From Clostridia bacterium (GTDB lineage: Bacteria > Bacillota > Clostridia > Lachnospirales > Anaerotignaceae): 37,460 nt of DNA. Shown here piece after piece: positions 15,104-23,256 of the stretch (positions are counted from its first letter, which is position 1; each line of letters opens with the position of its first letter). The notes under the pieces are model-generated. The model saw only the letters and a program-made list of their open reading frames with translations. It made no database searches and was not told where the DNA came from. Both the position numbers and the translations under genes were made by a program. The stretch is from the NCBI GenBank assembly GCA_029098265.1, contig JAQXNZ010000161.1:1-37460 (forward strand). Direction: 5' to 3'.

Positions 15104-15556
15104 ATGAAAATAGGAAATATAGAGTGCGATAACAACGAAAGAATAGTATATACCATAGCAGACGAAAGCTGTGAAAAGATGAAGAAGGCATTCGAGAGTG
15201 AGGGCAGGGACTTCACCAGAGAGGAATATCTCGTATATTTTACCTACTTTGTTTTTGTATCCAGAGCGGCTATAGGCGGTCTGACAAAAAAGATATTGGA
15301 CACAATGGGTAATCTGGCGGGGCAGAAGGTCGGCAACGGCGACATCCTTGATACATTCATAGGCAAAAGGGTTTATGTGGACTATATGAGAAAATTCACA
15401 GATATGACAGGCGATATGCTCACCGTTGACAAAATAGGAAGCATAGTAATGAGCATAGAAAAGGACCTGCGCTCACCGGAGGGAAGCCAAACAGCAGCGG
15501 CAGCTATTAGGATAACATCGGATATATTCAACAGCATACAGGATTGGTTTAAATAA
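15104..15556 (+). CDS. Unrecognised 150-residue protein co-transcribed with the lipid kinase
   Basis: I do not recognise a family. The 150-residue product lacks a signal peptide and clear transmembrane segments. It starts with a short beta-like stretch (KIGNIECDNNERIVYTIAD) and then appears mostly helical, with an aromatic patch EEYLVYFTYFVFVSRAAIGG around residues 40-60 and an amphipathic C-terminal helix ending in IFNSIQDWF. There are few cysteines and no catalytic motif. GGGGGA lies upstream of the ATG, the preceding lipid kinase ends 13 bases away, and a strong terminator follows, so it is the last gene of a two-gene operon. A role at the membrane with the lipid kinase is a guess from context only. 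Confidence 0.8.
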   Translation: MKIGNIECDNNERIVYTIADESCEKMKKAFESEGRDFTREEYLVYFTYFVFVSRAAIGGLTKKILDTMGNLAGQKVGNGDILDTFIGKRVYVDYMRKFTDMTGDMLTVDKIGSIVMSIEKDLRSPEGSQTAAAAIRITSDIFNSIQDWFK

Positions 15557-15559
15557 GGG

Positions 15560-15592
15560 GATTCCGAAGCGCATGACGCTTCGGAATCTTTT
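15560..15592 (+). terminator. Terminator after the lipid kinase operon
   Basis: GATTCCGAAGCG (15560-15571) pairs perfectly with CGCTTCGGAATC (15577-15588) around CATGA, followed by TTTTC. It lies between convergent genes. Confidence 0.88.
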
Positions 15593-17110
15593 CTATTCTC
15601 TGAGTTTTTTAAGCTCTCTGATGCTGATGCCGCCCAGTGCAAAAAGAAATACTATGTACATAATAAGCATAAGAGCTGCCGTAAGCACATAAATAAGCCT
15701 TGAGGGTACAAGCCAGCCCATGACGCATTTGGCTGTCAGTCCCGCCGCAGCGGCGGCAAATACGGGCTTTATAAGTACTGCCTTTATATCGATATGTATG
15801 CCTGTAAGAAGCTTTATTTTGTACATGCTGAGCCCTACGGATACTGCAAGGCTGACGCACCAGCCTGCAATGAAGGCATCGGTGCCGTACAGCGGTATAA
15901 GAAAGCATATAAAGGCAATATTTATGACTGATGAAACGATGTTGTTTCTGAATATAAATACATGTTCTCCCAGACCGTTCAATATGCCCGAAAAAACTAT
16001 CTGCAAATAAAGCAGAGGACAGGCGGGAACAAGCCTGATAAGCAGGTCTCCGAGCTCATATCGGTCATATACCGCCACCGAGATTTCGTGGGGAAACAGG
16101 GCAAAAAGACAGGCTGTGCCAATACCGATGACTGAGGTAAACATAATCGTCATGGAAACGCTGTTTCTTATGCGTTTTTTGTTGCCTACAGCCGCTGATT
16201 CGGTAATGGTCGGCATAAGCGCTGTGGACAGTGCCATAAGCAGAGCCGATGGCAGCTGTATGAGAGGTATTGCCATACCTGTCAGATTTCCGTATATACT
16301 CATGGCGGCCTCGCCAGTCTCGCCGTAGGCCTGAAGCTTTTGGGGTATCAGTATGTTTTCCAAGGCGGAAAGCAGAGAAGCACTAATTCTTGTGGCTGCC
16401 AGAGGAACAGCCATTGACAGTATAAGTACAGTACATTTCATAAAGGGCATAGTATTTACCGGAGTGACTTCACACTTGTTTCTGAAACCGCCGTAGCTTA
16501 TTATGGTGAACAGGCAGGAGAAGGCTTCGCCCAGCAGTACGCCCGTTATTGCGGCGGCACAGGCATATTCCAGCCCTTTAGAGGCCAGCAAAGGCGCAAG
16601 CACTACTATGGATATTATTCTTACTGTCTGTTCCAGTATCTGTGAAAAGGCGGGGATCGCCTGTCTCTGCATGCCGAGAAAATATCCTCTGACGCAGGAG
16701 CCCACAGCCATAAACGGTACGGCAAAGGCCAGTATTTTGAGTGAGACTGCCGTGCGAACGTCCTTTATTATGCGTTCTGCTATGAAATCCGCACCGAAGA
16801 ACATGACAAACGCTGTTATAAAGCTGACGGCAAGGCAAAGTACGGCGGATACGGCAACTATGCGGTTGATGTTACGGCATCGGCCTTTGGCGTTTTCACG
16901 GGCTGTCAGTCTTGATATGGCGGTGGAAAAGCCCGAGCTGGTTATACTCCAGCTCAGCAGATATATGGGCATAACAAGCTGATACAGACCCATGCCCTCC
17001 GAGCCTATGGTATCGGACATGTATATTCTGTAGAAAAATCCCATGACCCTGGTTATGAGATTTGCCGCTGTCAGTATGGCGGCTCCTTTGACGACGCTTT
17101 TTTTATACAT
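15593..17110 (-). CDS. SpoVB-like polysaccharide/lipid flippase (MOP superfamily)
   Basis: A 505-residue polytopic membrane protein of the polysaccharide-transport branch of the MOP superfamily, the group that holds SpoVB, MurJ and Wzx flippases. It begins VKGAAILTAANLITRVMGFFYRIYMSDTIG, in short AANLITRVMGFFYRIYM, and continues EGMGLYQLVMPIY, both typical of SpoVB-type proteins; about 13-14 hydrophobic segments follow. SpoVB is needed for spore-cortex peptidoglycan, and clostridia usually carry several paralogues, so a general lipid II or cell-envelope role is equally possible. It starts at ATG 17110 behind TAAGGT and is divergent from uvrC. Confidence 0.88.
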   Translation of the reverse strand: MYKKSVVKGAAILTAANLITRVMGFFYRIYMSDTIGSEGMGLYQLVMPIYLLSWSITSSGFSTAISRLTARENAKGRCRNINRIVAVSAVLCLAVSFITAFVMFFGADFIAERIIKDVRTAVSLKILAFAVPFMAVGSCVRGYFLGMQRQAIPAFSQILEQTVRIISIVVLAPLLASKGLEYACAAAITGVLLGEAFSCLFTIISYGGFRNKCEVTPVNTMPFMKCTVLILSMAVPLAATRISASLLSALENILIPQKLQAYGETGEAAMSIYGNLTGMAIPLIQLPSALLMALSTALMPTITESAAVGNKKRIRNSVSMTIMFTSVIGIGTACLFALFPHEISVAVYDRYELGDLLIRLVPACPLLYLQIVFSGILNGLGEHVFIFRNNIVSSVINIAFICFLIPLYGTDAFIAGWCVSLAVSVGLSMYKIKLLTGIHIDIKAVLIKPVFAAAAAGLTAKCVMGWLVPSRLIYVLTAALMLIMYIVFLFALGGISIRELKKLRE

Positions 17111-17131
17111 AGGACGGAACCTTAAATATTT

Positions 17132-17159
17132 TTCATTATCAGTTTATTTGTGTTATAAT
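17132..17159 (+). promoter_or_regulatory. Promoter and leader hairpin for uvrC
   Basis: TTCATT (17132-17137), a 16-base spacer and TATAAT (17154-17159). The leader contains CTTTGGC (17175-17181) pairing with GCCAAAG (17203-17209), with CTTCGGAAG stacked inside, just ahead of AGGAG. Confidence 0.55.
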
Positions 17160-17231
17160 AATAAAATACCTTACCTTTGGCCTTCGGAAGCAAAAGTCGC
17201 CTGCCAAAGAGATTTAAACAGGAGAACACAG

Positions 17232-19076
17232 ATGTTTGACTTCAGTGAAGAATTGAAAAAACTGCCGGAACAGCCCGGTGTTTATATAATGCATAACGCT
17301 TCGGACGAAATAATATATGTGGGAAAGGCGGTCAATCTTAAAAACCGTGTCCGCCAGTATTTCCAGAACAGCAAGAATAAAGCGCCCAAGGTGTCGGCAA
17401 TGGTGTCGCATATTGCGTGGTTTGAATATATCGTCACGGATTCGGAAATGGAGGCTCTGCTTCTGGAGTGCAACCTCATAAAGGAGCACAGACCGAAATA
17501 TAACGTAATGCTTAAGGACGACAAAACTTACCCATATATAAAGGTAACCACCAATGAGGACTTTCCCAGAGTGTTCATTACACGAAAATATGTGAAGGAC
17601 AAAAACAGATATTTCGGGCCTGTCACCGATGTTACTGCCGCCAAGGAAACGGTTGAGCTTATAAACAAGCTGTTTCCCATAAGGAAGTGCAAAAAAAGCT
17701 TTCCCAGGGATATGGGCAAGGAAAGACCCTGCCTTAATCACCATATAGGCCAATGCCTTGCACCATGCGACGGCCTTGTGACGAAAGAGGAATACGGCAA
17801 AATAGTTGATGAGGTACTGGCAGTACTGGAAGGAAAGTATGATTATATAATCAAGTACCTTGAAGGGCTGATGTATGCGGCATCCGATGAAATGGACTTT
17901 GAAAAGGCCGCCGTATACAGGGATAGAATAGCCGGTATAAAGAAGATAATGGAAAAACAGAAGATAACCAACACAGGCGTCGGCGACAGCGATGTTATAG
18001 CTTTTTCAAGGGCTATGGACGAGGCTTTGGTGCAGGTGTTCTTCATAAGGGGGTCGAAGCTGTCGGGCAGAGAACATTTCCTTATAAATGCTCCGGACTA
18101 TATAGACCGAAGCGGCATAATGACCCAGTTTGTAAAACAGTTCTACAGCGGAACGGCCTATATACCGAGGGAGCTTATACTGGAGGAGCCGCTGGTGCAG
18201 GAAGAAGAGGGAGCTATTATAGAGTTGCTTGAAAGCATGAGGGGTTCCAAGGTGACGATAACGGTGCCACAGAAGGGCGAGAAGCACAAAATGGTGGAAC
18301 TTGCCGCCCAGAATGCATCCATAACCTTTGAAAGAATAGGCGAGAGGATAAAGAAAGACCAGGCCAGAACCATAGGAGCCCTTGAAGAAATAAGGCAGGC
18401 ACTGGGATTGGAAAAAACACCGTTCAGGATAGAGTCCTACGATATATCAAATACCCAGGGCTTTGAGTCCGTGGCGTCAATGGTGGTGTTTGAAAACGGC
18501 AGGGCAAAAAGCAGTGATTACAGAAAATTTAAAATAAAAACCGTAACGGGAGCCAACGATTTTGCCTCTATGGAGGAGGTAATAACAAGAAGGCTGGAGC
18601 ATTATATCAGAGAAAAGGAGGAAACGGGAAGCTTTACAAGACTGCCTGATATGATATTTGTTGACGGCGGCAGAACCCAGATAACGGCGGCGCTGAATGC
18701 TATGGAAAGCACAGGCATACATATTCCTGTATGCGGCATGGTAAAGGACGACAGGCACAGGACAAGGGGACTGCTTTATAATGACAGAGAAATTGAGCTT
18801 AAGCCAAATTCCGAGGGCTTTAAGCTGATAACAAGGATACAGGACGAGGTGCACCGCTTTGCCATAGAGTATCACAGAAAGCTAAGAAGCGATGTACAGG
18901 TGCATTCGGTACTGGACGATATAGAAGGAATCGGTCCCAAGAGAAGAAAGGCGCTTATGAAGCATTTCGGAGATATAGAGTCCATAAAAAATGCCGAGGT
19001 GGGCGACCTGCTTGAGGTCGAAGGAATGACAATTAAGACGGCGGAAAATGTATATGCCTTTTTCCGCAGACAATAA
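17232..19076 (+). CDS. uvrC: Excinuclease ABC subunit C
   Basis: UvrC makes both incisions in nucleotide-excision repair after UvrAB locate the lesion. The 614-residue protein has a GIY-YIG nuclease domain in the first 90 residues (PGVYIM..IIYVGKAVNLKNRV), a cysteine-containing middle (RPCLNHHIGQCLAPC), a UVR motif for UvrB contact near residue 215, the RNase-H-like second nuclease (SYDISNTQG, FVDGGRTQI) and a helix-hairpin-helix at the C-terminus (IEGIGPKRRKALMKHFG). The start at 17232 is chosen because AGGAG lies seven bases upstream and MFDFSEELKKLPEQPGVY is the usual N-terminus; the frame is open further upstream without meaning. It heads the uvrC-hprK-murB-rapZ-whiA group. Confidence 0.96.
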   Translation: MFDFSEELKKLPEQPGVYIMHNASDEIIYVGKAVNLKNRVRQYFQNSKNKAPKVSAMVSHIAWFEYIVTDSEMEALLLECNLIKEHRPKYNVMLKDDKTYPYIKVTTNEDFPRVFITRKYVKDKNRYFGPVTDVTAAKETVELINKLFPIRKCKKSFPRDMGKERPCLNHHIGQCLAPCDGLVTKEEYGKIVDEVLAVLEGKYDYIIKYLEGLMYAASDEMDFEKAAVYRDRIAGIKKIMEKQKITNTGVGDSDVIAFSRAMDEALVQVFFIRGSKLSGREHFLINAPDYIDRSGIMTQFVKQFYSGTAYIPRELILEEPLVQEEEGAIIELLESMRGSKVTITVPQKGEKHKMVELAAQNASITFERIGERIKKDQARTIGALEEIRQALGLEKTPFRIESYDISNTQGFESVASMVVFENGRAKSSDYRKFKIKTVTGANDFASMEEVITRRLEHYIREKEETGSFTRLPDMIFVDGGRTQITAALNAMESTGIHIPVCGMVKDDRHRTRGLLYNDREIELKPNSEGFKLITRIQDEVHRFAIEYHRKLRSDVQVHSVLDDIEGIGPKRRKALMKHFGDIESIKNAEVGDLLEVEGMTIKTAENVYAFFRRQ

Positions 19077-19091
19077 TTAAAGGAGGACAAC

Positions 19092-20003
19092 ATGTCACGA
19101 ACGATAATAACCCTTGATAAATTCGTTAAGGAGTTTGAACTTGAAAATCTAACGCCGGAGATAGATATAAGAGATATGACTCTTTCAAATAAATTCGTAA
19201 ACAGACCGGCACTTCAGCTTACGGGCTTCTTTGACCATTTTGACAGTACCAGAATACAGATAATAGGACGTATAGAGCATACCTATATGAGAAATCAGCC
19301 CACAGAGATGCGGCTTGAGATACTGGATAAGCTTTTCAGCTTCAATATACCATGCATGGTGTTCTGCCGTTCACTGGAGCCGTTTCCCGAGATGTATGCC
19401 ATAGCTGATAAGTATTCCGTGCCGCTGTTCAAAACAAATACGGGCGCTTCGGAGCTTTACAGTGAGGCCACAAGATGGCTGAATACGGAGTTTGCCGAAA
19501 AGATAACCATGCATGGCGTACTTGTAGATGTTTACGGCGAAGGACTGCTTATAATAGGCGAGAGCGGAATAGGCAAAAGTGAAGCCGCTCTTGAGCTTAT
19601 AAAGCGTGGTCATCGTCTTGTGGCGGATGATGCCGTAGAGATAAGAAAAATATCCCATGAGGTGCTTATGGGCACATGTCCGGAGCTTATACAGTATCTT
19701 ATAGAGCTGAGGGGCATCGGCATACTTGACGTTCACGAGATGTATGGCGCAGGAGCGGTAAAGGCATCACAGAATATTGACATAGTAATCAAGCTTGTAA
19801 ACTGGGATCGCAACGAGGTATATGACCGTCTCGGTCTTGATGATGAATATATTGAGATACTCGGCAATAAAGTAGTGTGTAAGACAATACCTCTGCGCCC
19901 CGGCAGAAATGTAGCCGTAATATGTGAGTCTGCGGCGCTTAACCACAGACAGAAGCGTCTGGCACGTCCTTCGGGCAGCATAAGACAGAGACTTAATCTT
20001 TGA
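19092..20003 (+). CDS. hprK: HPr kinase/phosphorylase
   Basis: Bifunctional HprK/P phosphorylates Ser46 of HPr and of Crh, and removes the phosphate, so coupling sugar supply to CcpA-dependent catabolite repression. The 303-residue protein has the N-terminal HPr_kinase fold and a C-terminal kinase domain with the P-loop GESGIGKSEAAL near residue 155, then GHRLVADDAVEI and the family signature LIELRGIGILDVHEMYGAGAV, seen in part as RGIGILDVHEMYGAG. Length is normal. A likely protein substrate, the Crh-like product, is encoded about 3 kb downstream in the same cluster. murB begins 11 bases after the stop. Confidence 0.96.
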   Translation: MSRTIITLDKFVKEFELENLTPEIDIRDMTLSNKFVNRPALQLTGFFDHFDSTRIQIIGRIEHTYMRNQPTEMRLEILDKLFSFNIPCMVFCRSLEPFPEMYAIADKYSVPLFKTNTGASELYSEATRWLNTEFAEKITMHGVLVDVYGEGLLIIGESGIGKSEAALELIKRGHRLVADDAVEIRKISHEVLMGTCPELIQYLIELRGIGILDVHEMYGAGAVKASQNIDIVIKLVNWDRNEVYDRLGLDDEYIEILGNKVVCKTIPLRPGRNVAVICESAALNHRQKRLARPSGSIRQRLNL

Positions 20004-20014
20004 TGAGGTGCAAA

Positions 20015-20911
20015 ATGTATATAGATGAGCTGAAAAAAATATTTAAGAACGTGCTTGTAAATGAACCCATGAGCAAACACACCTCCTTCAGAACGGGCGG
20101 CCCTGCCGACGTGTTTGCAGAGGCGGACAGCGCCGAAAGCATAGCAAGGGCACTGGAAGTACTCAAACGAGAGAACATACCTTATTTTATAATGGGCAAC
20201 GGCTCCAATCTGCTGGTATCCGACAGAGGCATAGAGGGCGTGGTCATCGAGATAGGCGCAGGCATGAACAGCATAACTGCCGACGGAAACAGCATATATG
20301 CCCAGGCAGGTGCTCTTCTGTCATCTCTGGCACAGACTGCGGCGGATAAGAGCCTGACAGGCTTTGAGTTTGCCTCGGGAATACCCGGCAGTGTGGGCGG
20401 AGCGGTGTTTATGAATGCGGGGGCCTATGACGGAGAGATAAAAAACATAATAGAGTATGCCGATGTTATGGATAAGGACGGCAATATATTCAGAATGGAC
20501 AAAGATGAGCTTTGTCTTTCCTACCGTCACTCTGCGGTTGCGGACAGAGAGCTTATAGTTTTGGGTGCGGTCTTTACGGGTGAAAAGGGAGATATTCAGG
20601 ATATAAGGGACAAAATGGCCGATCTGGCTGCAAGACGCAGGGATAAACAGCCCCTTAACTATCCCAGCGCAGGCAGTACCTTCAAACGCCCTGAGGGATA
20701 TTTTGCGGGCAAGCTTATAGAGGACTCGGGACTTAAGGGAAAAACAATAGGCGGAGCCCAGGTGTCCGAAAAGCATGCAGGCTTTATAATAAACACAGGC
20801 AATGCCGTAAGCGATGATATACTGGAGCTTATAGACTGCTGTATAAAAACAGTGTATAATAAATTTGGAGTTACACTCAGTCCGGAGGTAAGAATAATCG
20901 GACGGAAATAA
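20015..20911 (+). CDS. murB: UDP-N-acetylenolpyruvoylglucosamine reductase
   Basis: MurB is the FAD-dependent enzyme that reduces UDP-GlcNAc-enolpyruvate to UDP-MurNAc, the second committed step in peptidoglycan precursor synthesis. The 298-residue protein has [13 protein letters not shown], the FAD-binding [10 protein letters not shown] and [20 protein letters not shown] (in part), and the catalytic serine in [10 protein letters not shown]. It lacks the extra loop of the E. coli type, as is usual in Firmicutes. I place the start at ATG 20015, behind GAGGTG; an upstream ATG at 20003 overlaps the hprK stop and leaves no room for a ribosome site. Co-transcribed with hprK and rapZ. Confidence 0.95.
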   Translation: MYIDELKKIFKNVLVNEPMSKHTSFRTGGPADVFAEADSAESIARALEVLKRENIPYFIMGNGSNLLVSDRGIEGVVIEIGAGMNSITADGNSIYAQAGALLSSLAQTAADKSLTGFEFASGIPGSVGGAVFMNAGAYDGEIKNIIEYADVMDKDGNIFRMDKDELCLSYRHSAVADRELIVLGAVFTGEKGDIQDIRDKMADLAARRRDKQPLNYPSAGSTFKRPEGYFAGKLIEDSGLKGKTIGGAQVSEKHAGFIINTGNAVSDDILELIDCCIKTVYNKFGVTLSPEVRIIGRK

Positions 20912-20946
20912 ACTCCGCAAATAAAGCAGGGAGAGGAGAGAGTATT

Positions 20947-21819
20947 ATGAAATTCGTAATCGTGACCGGAATGTCCGGAGCCGGAAAGACAACTGTATTA
21001 AAATTTCTTGAGGATATCGGCTTTTTCTGCGTTGACAACCTTCCGCCGGCGCTAATTACAAAATTTTCTCAGCTTTGCTTTGAACAGGACGGTTCCATTG
21101 ACAAGGTCGCCCTGGGAATAGACATAAGGGGCGGAAAGCTGTTCAGCGACCTTTTCAAGGGCCTTGAAGACTTGAAAAGCGAGGGCTATGACTATGAGAT
21201 ACTTTTCCTGGACGCCTCGGATTCCACGCTTATAAAGAGGTATAAGGAGACAAGACGTTCCCACCCGCTGTCAAGGGGCGGTTCGCTGGAGACGGGCATA
21301 GGCAAGGAAAGAGCCATGCTGGCGGACGTGCGGAAGCACGCCACATATATAATAGATACAAGCAATATACTCACAAGGGAGCTGAAAGAACAGATAAACA
21401 AAATATTCATGGACAACAGCGCCTTTGATTCGCTTATCATCAAGGTGTGCTCATTCGGCTTTAAATACGGCATACCTATGGATTCCGACCTTGTGTTTGA
21501 CGTAAGATTTCTGCCCAACCCGTACTATATTTCGGAACTTAGGGAGTTTACAGGAAATGACGCACCGGTTTCAGACTATGTAATGAGCTTTGAGGAGAGC
21601 AGGCAGTTTTTGGACAAGCTGACGGATATGCTGGAATTTCTTATACCGCTGTATGTCAAGGAGGGCAAAAACCAGCTTGTGATAGCCATAGGCTGTACCG
21701 GAGGAAAGCACCGCTCGGTAACATTGGCCAACGGACTGTATGAAAGACTGAAAAAAAATCACAGCGTTATAATAAGCCATAATGATATCGAAAAGGATTC
21801 TAAGACAAAGCTTATGTAA
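20947..21819 (+). CDS. rapZ: RapZ (YvcJ) nucleotide-binding protein, RNase adapter family
   Basis: A 290-residue RapZ/YvcJ protein. In E. coli RapZ senses glucosamine-6-phosphate and steers decay of a small RNA; in Bacillus YvcJ binds and hydrolyses nucleotides and affects competence. The N-terminal P-loop is [18 protein letters not shown] (residues 8-25), followed by CVDNLPP, LFLDASD and RRSHPL, all diagnostic. The C-terminal domain carries the [13 protein letters not shown] signature. The ribosome site is a GGAGAGAG-like run. It stands between murB and whiA; the yvcK (glmR) gene usually found between rapZ and whiA in Firmicutes is missing. Confidence 0.95.
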   Translation: MKFVIVTGMSGAGKTTVLKFLEDIGFFCVDNLPPALITKFSQLCFEQDGSIDKVALGIDIRGGKLFSDLFKGLEDLKSEGYDYEILFLDASDSTLIKRYKETRRSHPLSRGGSLETGIGKERAMLADVRKHATYIIDTSNILTRELKEQINKIFMDNSAFDSLIIKVCSFGFKYGIPMDSDLVFDVRFLPNPYYISELREFTGNDAPVSDYVMSFEESRQFLDKLTDMLEFLIPLYVKEGKNQLVIAIGCTGGKHRSVTLANGLYERLKKNHSVIISHNDIEKDSKTKLM

Positions 21820-21906
21820 ACTATATTTCGGAATAATGTTTTTTTATAATATAATCTAAGCATTTGTACAGTGTACTTTTCGACATACAGTCAGGAGGTT
21901 GAAACT

Positions 21907-22881
21907 TTGTCATTTTCATCTAATGTAAAAAGCGAGTTGTCACATCATTTTGGGAATGCAAGACATTGTAATATTGCGGAAGTTGCGGCAATACTGAATA
22001 TGTGTGGACATATCGCATTTATTTGTGATAAATTTTGTGTAAAAATACAAACCGAAAATCCGGCCGCTGCCAGAAAGTACTTTACATTACTGAAAAAAAC
22101 TTTTAATATAGACAGTGAAGTTTTGACTAGGCGAAACAGTCAGCTTAAAAAGAACATGGTATATATGCTTTTCATCAACAATGATGAACAGGCCCGCAAA
22201 ATGCTTCAGGCATGCGGATTGCTGCATTATGCAGCTGGGGAGGTTCGCATTGAGAGAAGAATAGACGAGCTTGTTGTAAACAGCGTATGCTGTAAAAGGG
22301 CATATATAAGAGGTGCGTTTCTTGCGTCGGGCTCCATATCCGACCCGGAGAAAATGTATCATCTTGAATTTGCATGTTCTGACGAGGATTACAGCGAAAG
22401 TCTTAAAGAGCTTATCAATTCCTTCGGTCTTGACGCAAAGACAGTCAAGCGCAAGGAGCATTATATCGTATATCTCAAAGAGGGCGAACAGATAGTTGAC
22501 CTGCTTAACATAATGGAAGCCCACAAAGCGCTTATGGATTTGGAGAATATACGAATACTCAAGGATATGCGCAACAATGTTAACCGCAAGGTAAACTGTG
22601 AGACCGCAAACCTGAGTAAAACGGTAAGCGCCGCTGTAAGACAAACGGAGGATATCGAACTTATATTGGAAAGAATGGATTTATCACAGCTGCCGCAGTC
22701 GTTGAGTGATATTGCCAGACTAAGACTGGAATATCCCGATGCCAGCCTTAAGGAGCTGGGTCAGCTGCTGAGTCCGCCGGTGGGAAAATCCGGCGTCAAT
22801 CACAGGCTCAGAAAGCTGGCAGACATTGCTGATTCTTTAAGAGAGGAAATGGGTGAAGAATTTGGTACGCAGAACTATTAA
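21907..22881 (+). CDS. whiA: Sporulation/cell-division regulator WhiA
   Basis: WhiA is a DNA-binding protein conserved in Gram-positive bacteria, needed for sporulation septation in Streptomyces and linked to division and chromosome segregation in Bacillus. The 324-residue protein has the N-terminal WhiA domain (SFSSNVKSELSHH), a LAGLIDADG-homing-endonuclease-like core that includes YIRGAFLASGSISDPEKMYHLEF (part: GAFLASGSISDP), and a C-terminal helix-turn-helix (LRLEYPDASLKELGQLL..KSGVNHRLRKL). The start is a TTG at 21907, eight bases after AGGAGG at 21893-21898. The 3' end overlaps the Crh-like gene by 29 bases. Confidence 0.95.
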   Translation: MSFSSNVKSELSHHFGNARHCNIAEVAAILNMCGHIAFICDKFCVKIQTENPAAARKYFTLLKKTFNIDSEVLTRRNSQLKKNMVYMLFINNDEQARKMLQACGLLHYAAGEVRIERRIDELVVNSVCCKRAYIRGAFLASGSISDPEKMYHLEFACSDEDYSESLKELINSFGLDAKTVKRKEHYIVYLKEGEQIVDLLNIMEAHKALMDLENIRILKDMRNNVNRKVNCETANLSKTVSAAVRQTEDIELILERMDLSQLPQSLSDIARLRLEYPDASLKELGQLLSPPVGKSGVNHRLRKLADIADSLREEMGEEFGTQNY

Positions 22882-23104
22882 AGTTAAAAATACTCTTGAC
22901 ACAAGACAGATTGCTTATTTAGTACAGTGCGCAGGACAGTTTAAAAGCGATGTACGCATTGAAGAAGAAGAAAAAAGAATCAATGCCAAGAGCATTATGG
23001 GCACTATCTCACTTGCTATTAAGGAAGAAGACATAATTACTATAGTTGCAGAAGGCGTTGACGAGGAAAAAGCCGTAGACGAAGTATGCAAGATTTTATG
23101 CTGA
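22853..23104 (+). CDS. crh: Crh-like HPr-family protein lacking the PTS histidine
   Basis: An 83-residue HPr-fold protein. The Ser46 region is intact (INAKSIMGTISL), so HprK could phosphorylate it. The active-site loop that reads LHARPA in HPr is LDTRQIA here, with Asp in place of His15, so it cannot carry PTS phosphoryl groups. This is the defining property of Crh, the catabolite-repression HPr of Bacillus, where His15 is Gln. The position after whiA matches the crh position in Bacillus subtilis. The start is a GTG at 22853 inside the end of whiA; the overlap implies translational coupling. A strong terminator follows. The name crh is by analogy in motif and position. Confidence 0.88.
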   Translation: MKNLVRRTIKVKNTLDTRQIAYLVQCAGQFKSDVRIEEEEKRINAKSIMGTISLAIKEEDIITIVAEGVDEEKAVDEVCKILC

Positions 23105-23122
23105 TACATATTGATTTTTCGG

Positions 23123-23149
23123 GCGGATATTTATATCCGCTCTTTTTTT
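23123..23149 (+). terminator. Terminator after the whiA-crh operon
   Basis: GCGGATA (23123-23129) pairs with TATCCGC (23134-23140) around TTTA, followed by TCTTTTTTT. Confidence 0.88.
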
Positions 23150-23214
23150 GTGTACTTTTTGTCATACTGCGGCACATATTGACGAAGGGTTTTACGCTGT
23201 AATAATTTTGTAAA

Positions 23215-23223
23215 TGTTATAAT
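23215..23223 (+). promoter_or_regulatory. Extended -10 promoter for the M23 peptidase gene
   Basis: TGTTATAAT (23215-23223) is an extended -10 box. No good -35 lies 17 bases upstream; TTGACG at 23189 is the nearest, at a longer spacing. The start codon is about 33 bases downstream. Confidence 0.55.
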
Positions 23224-23256
23224 ATTTCTGTAAAAAAATTACAGGAGATAACATTT

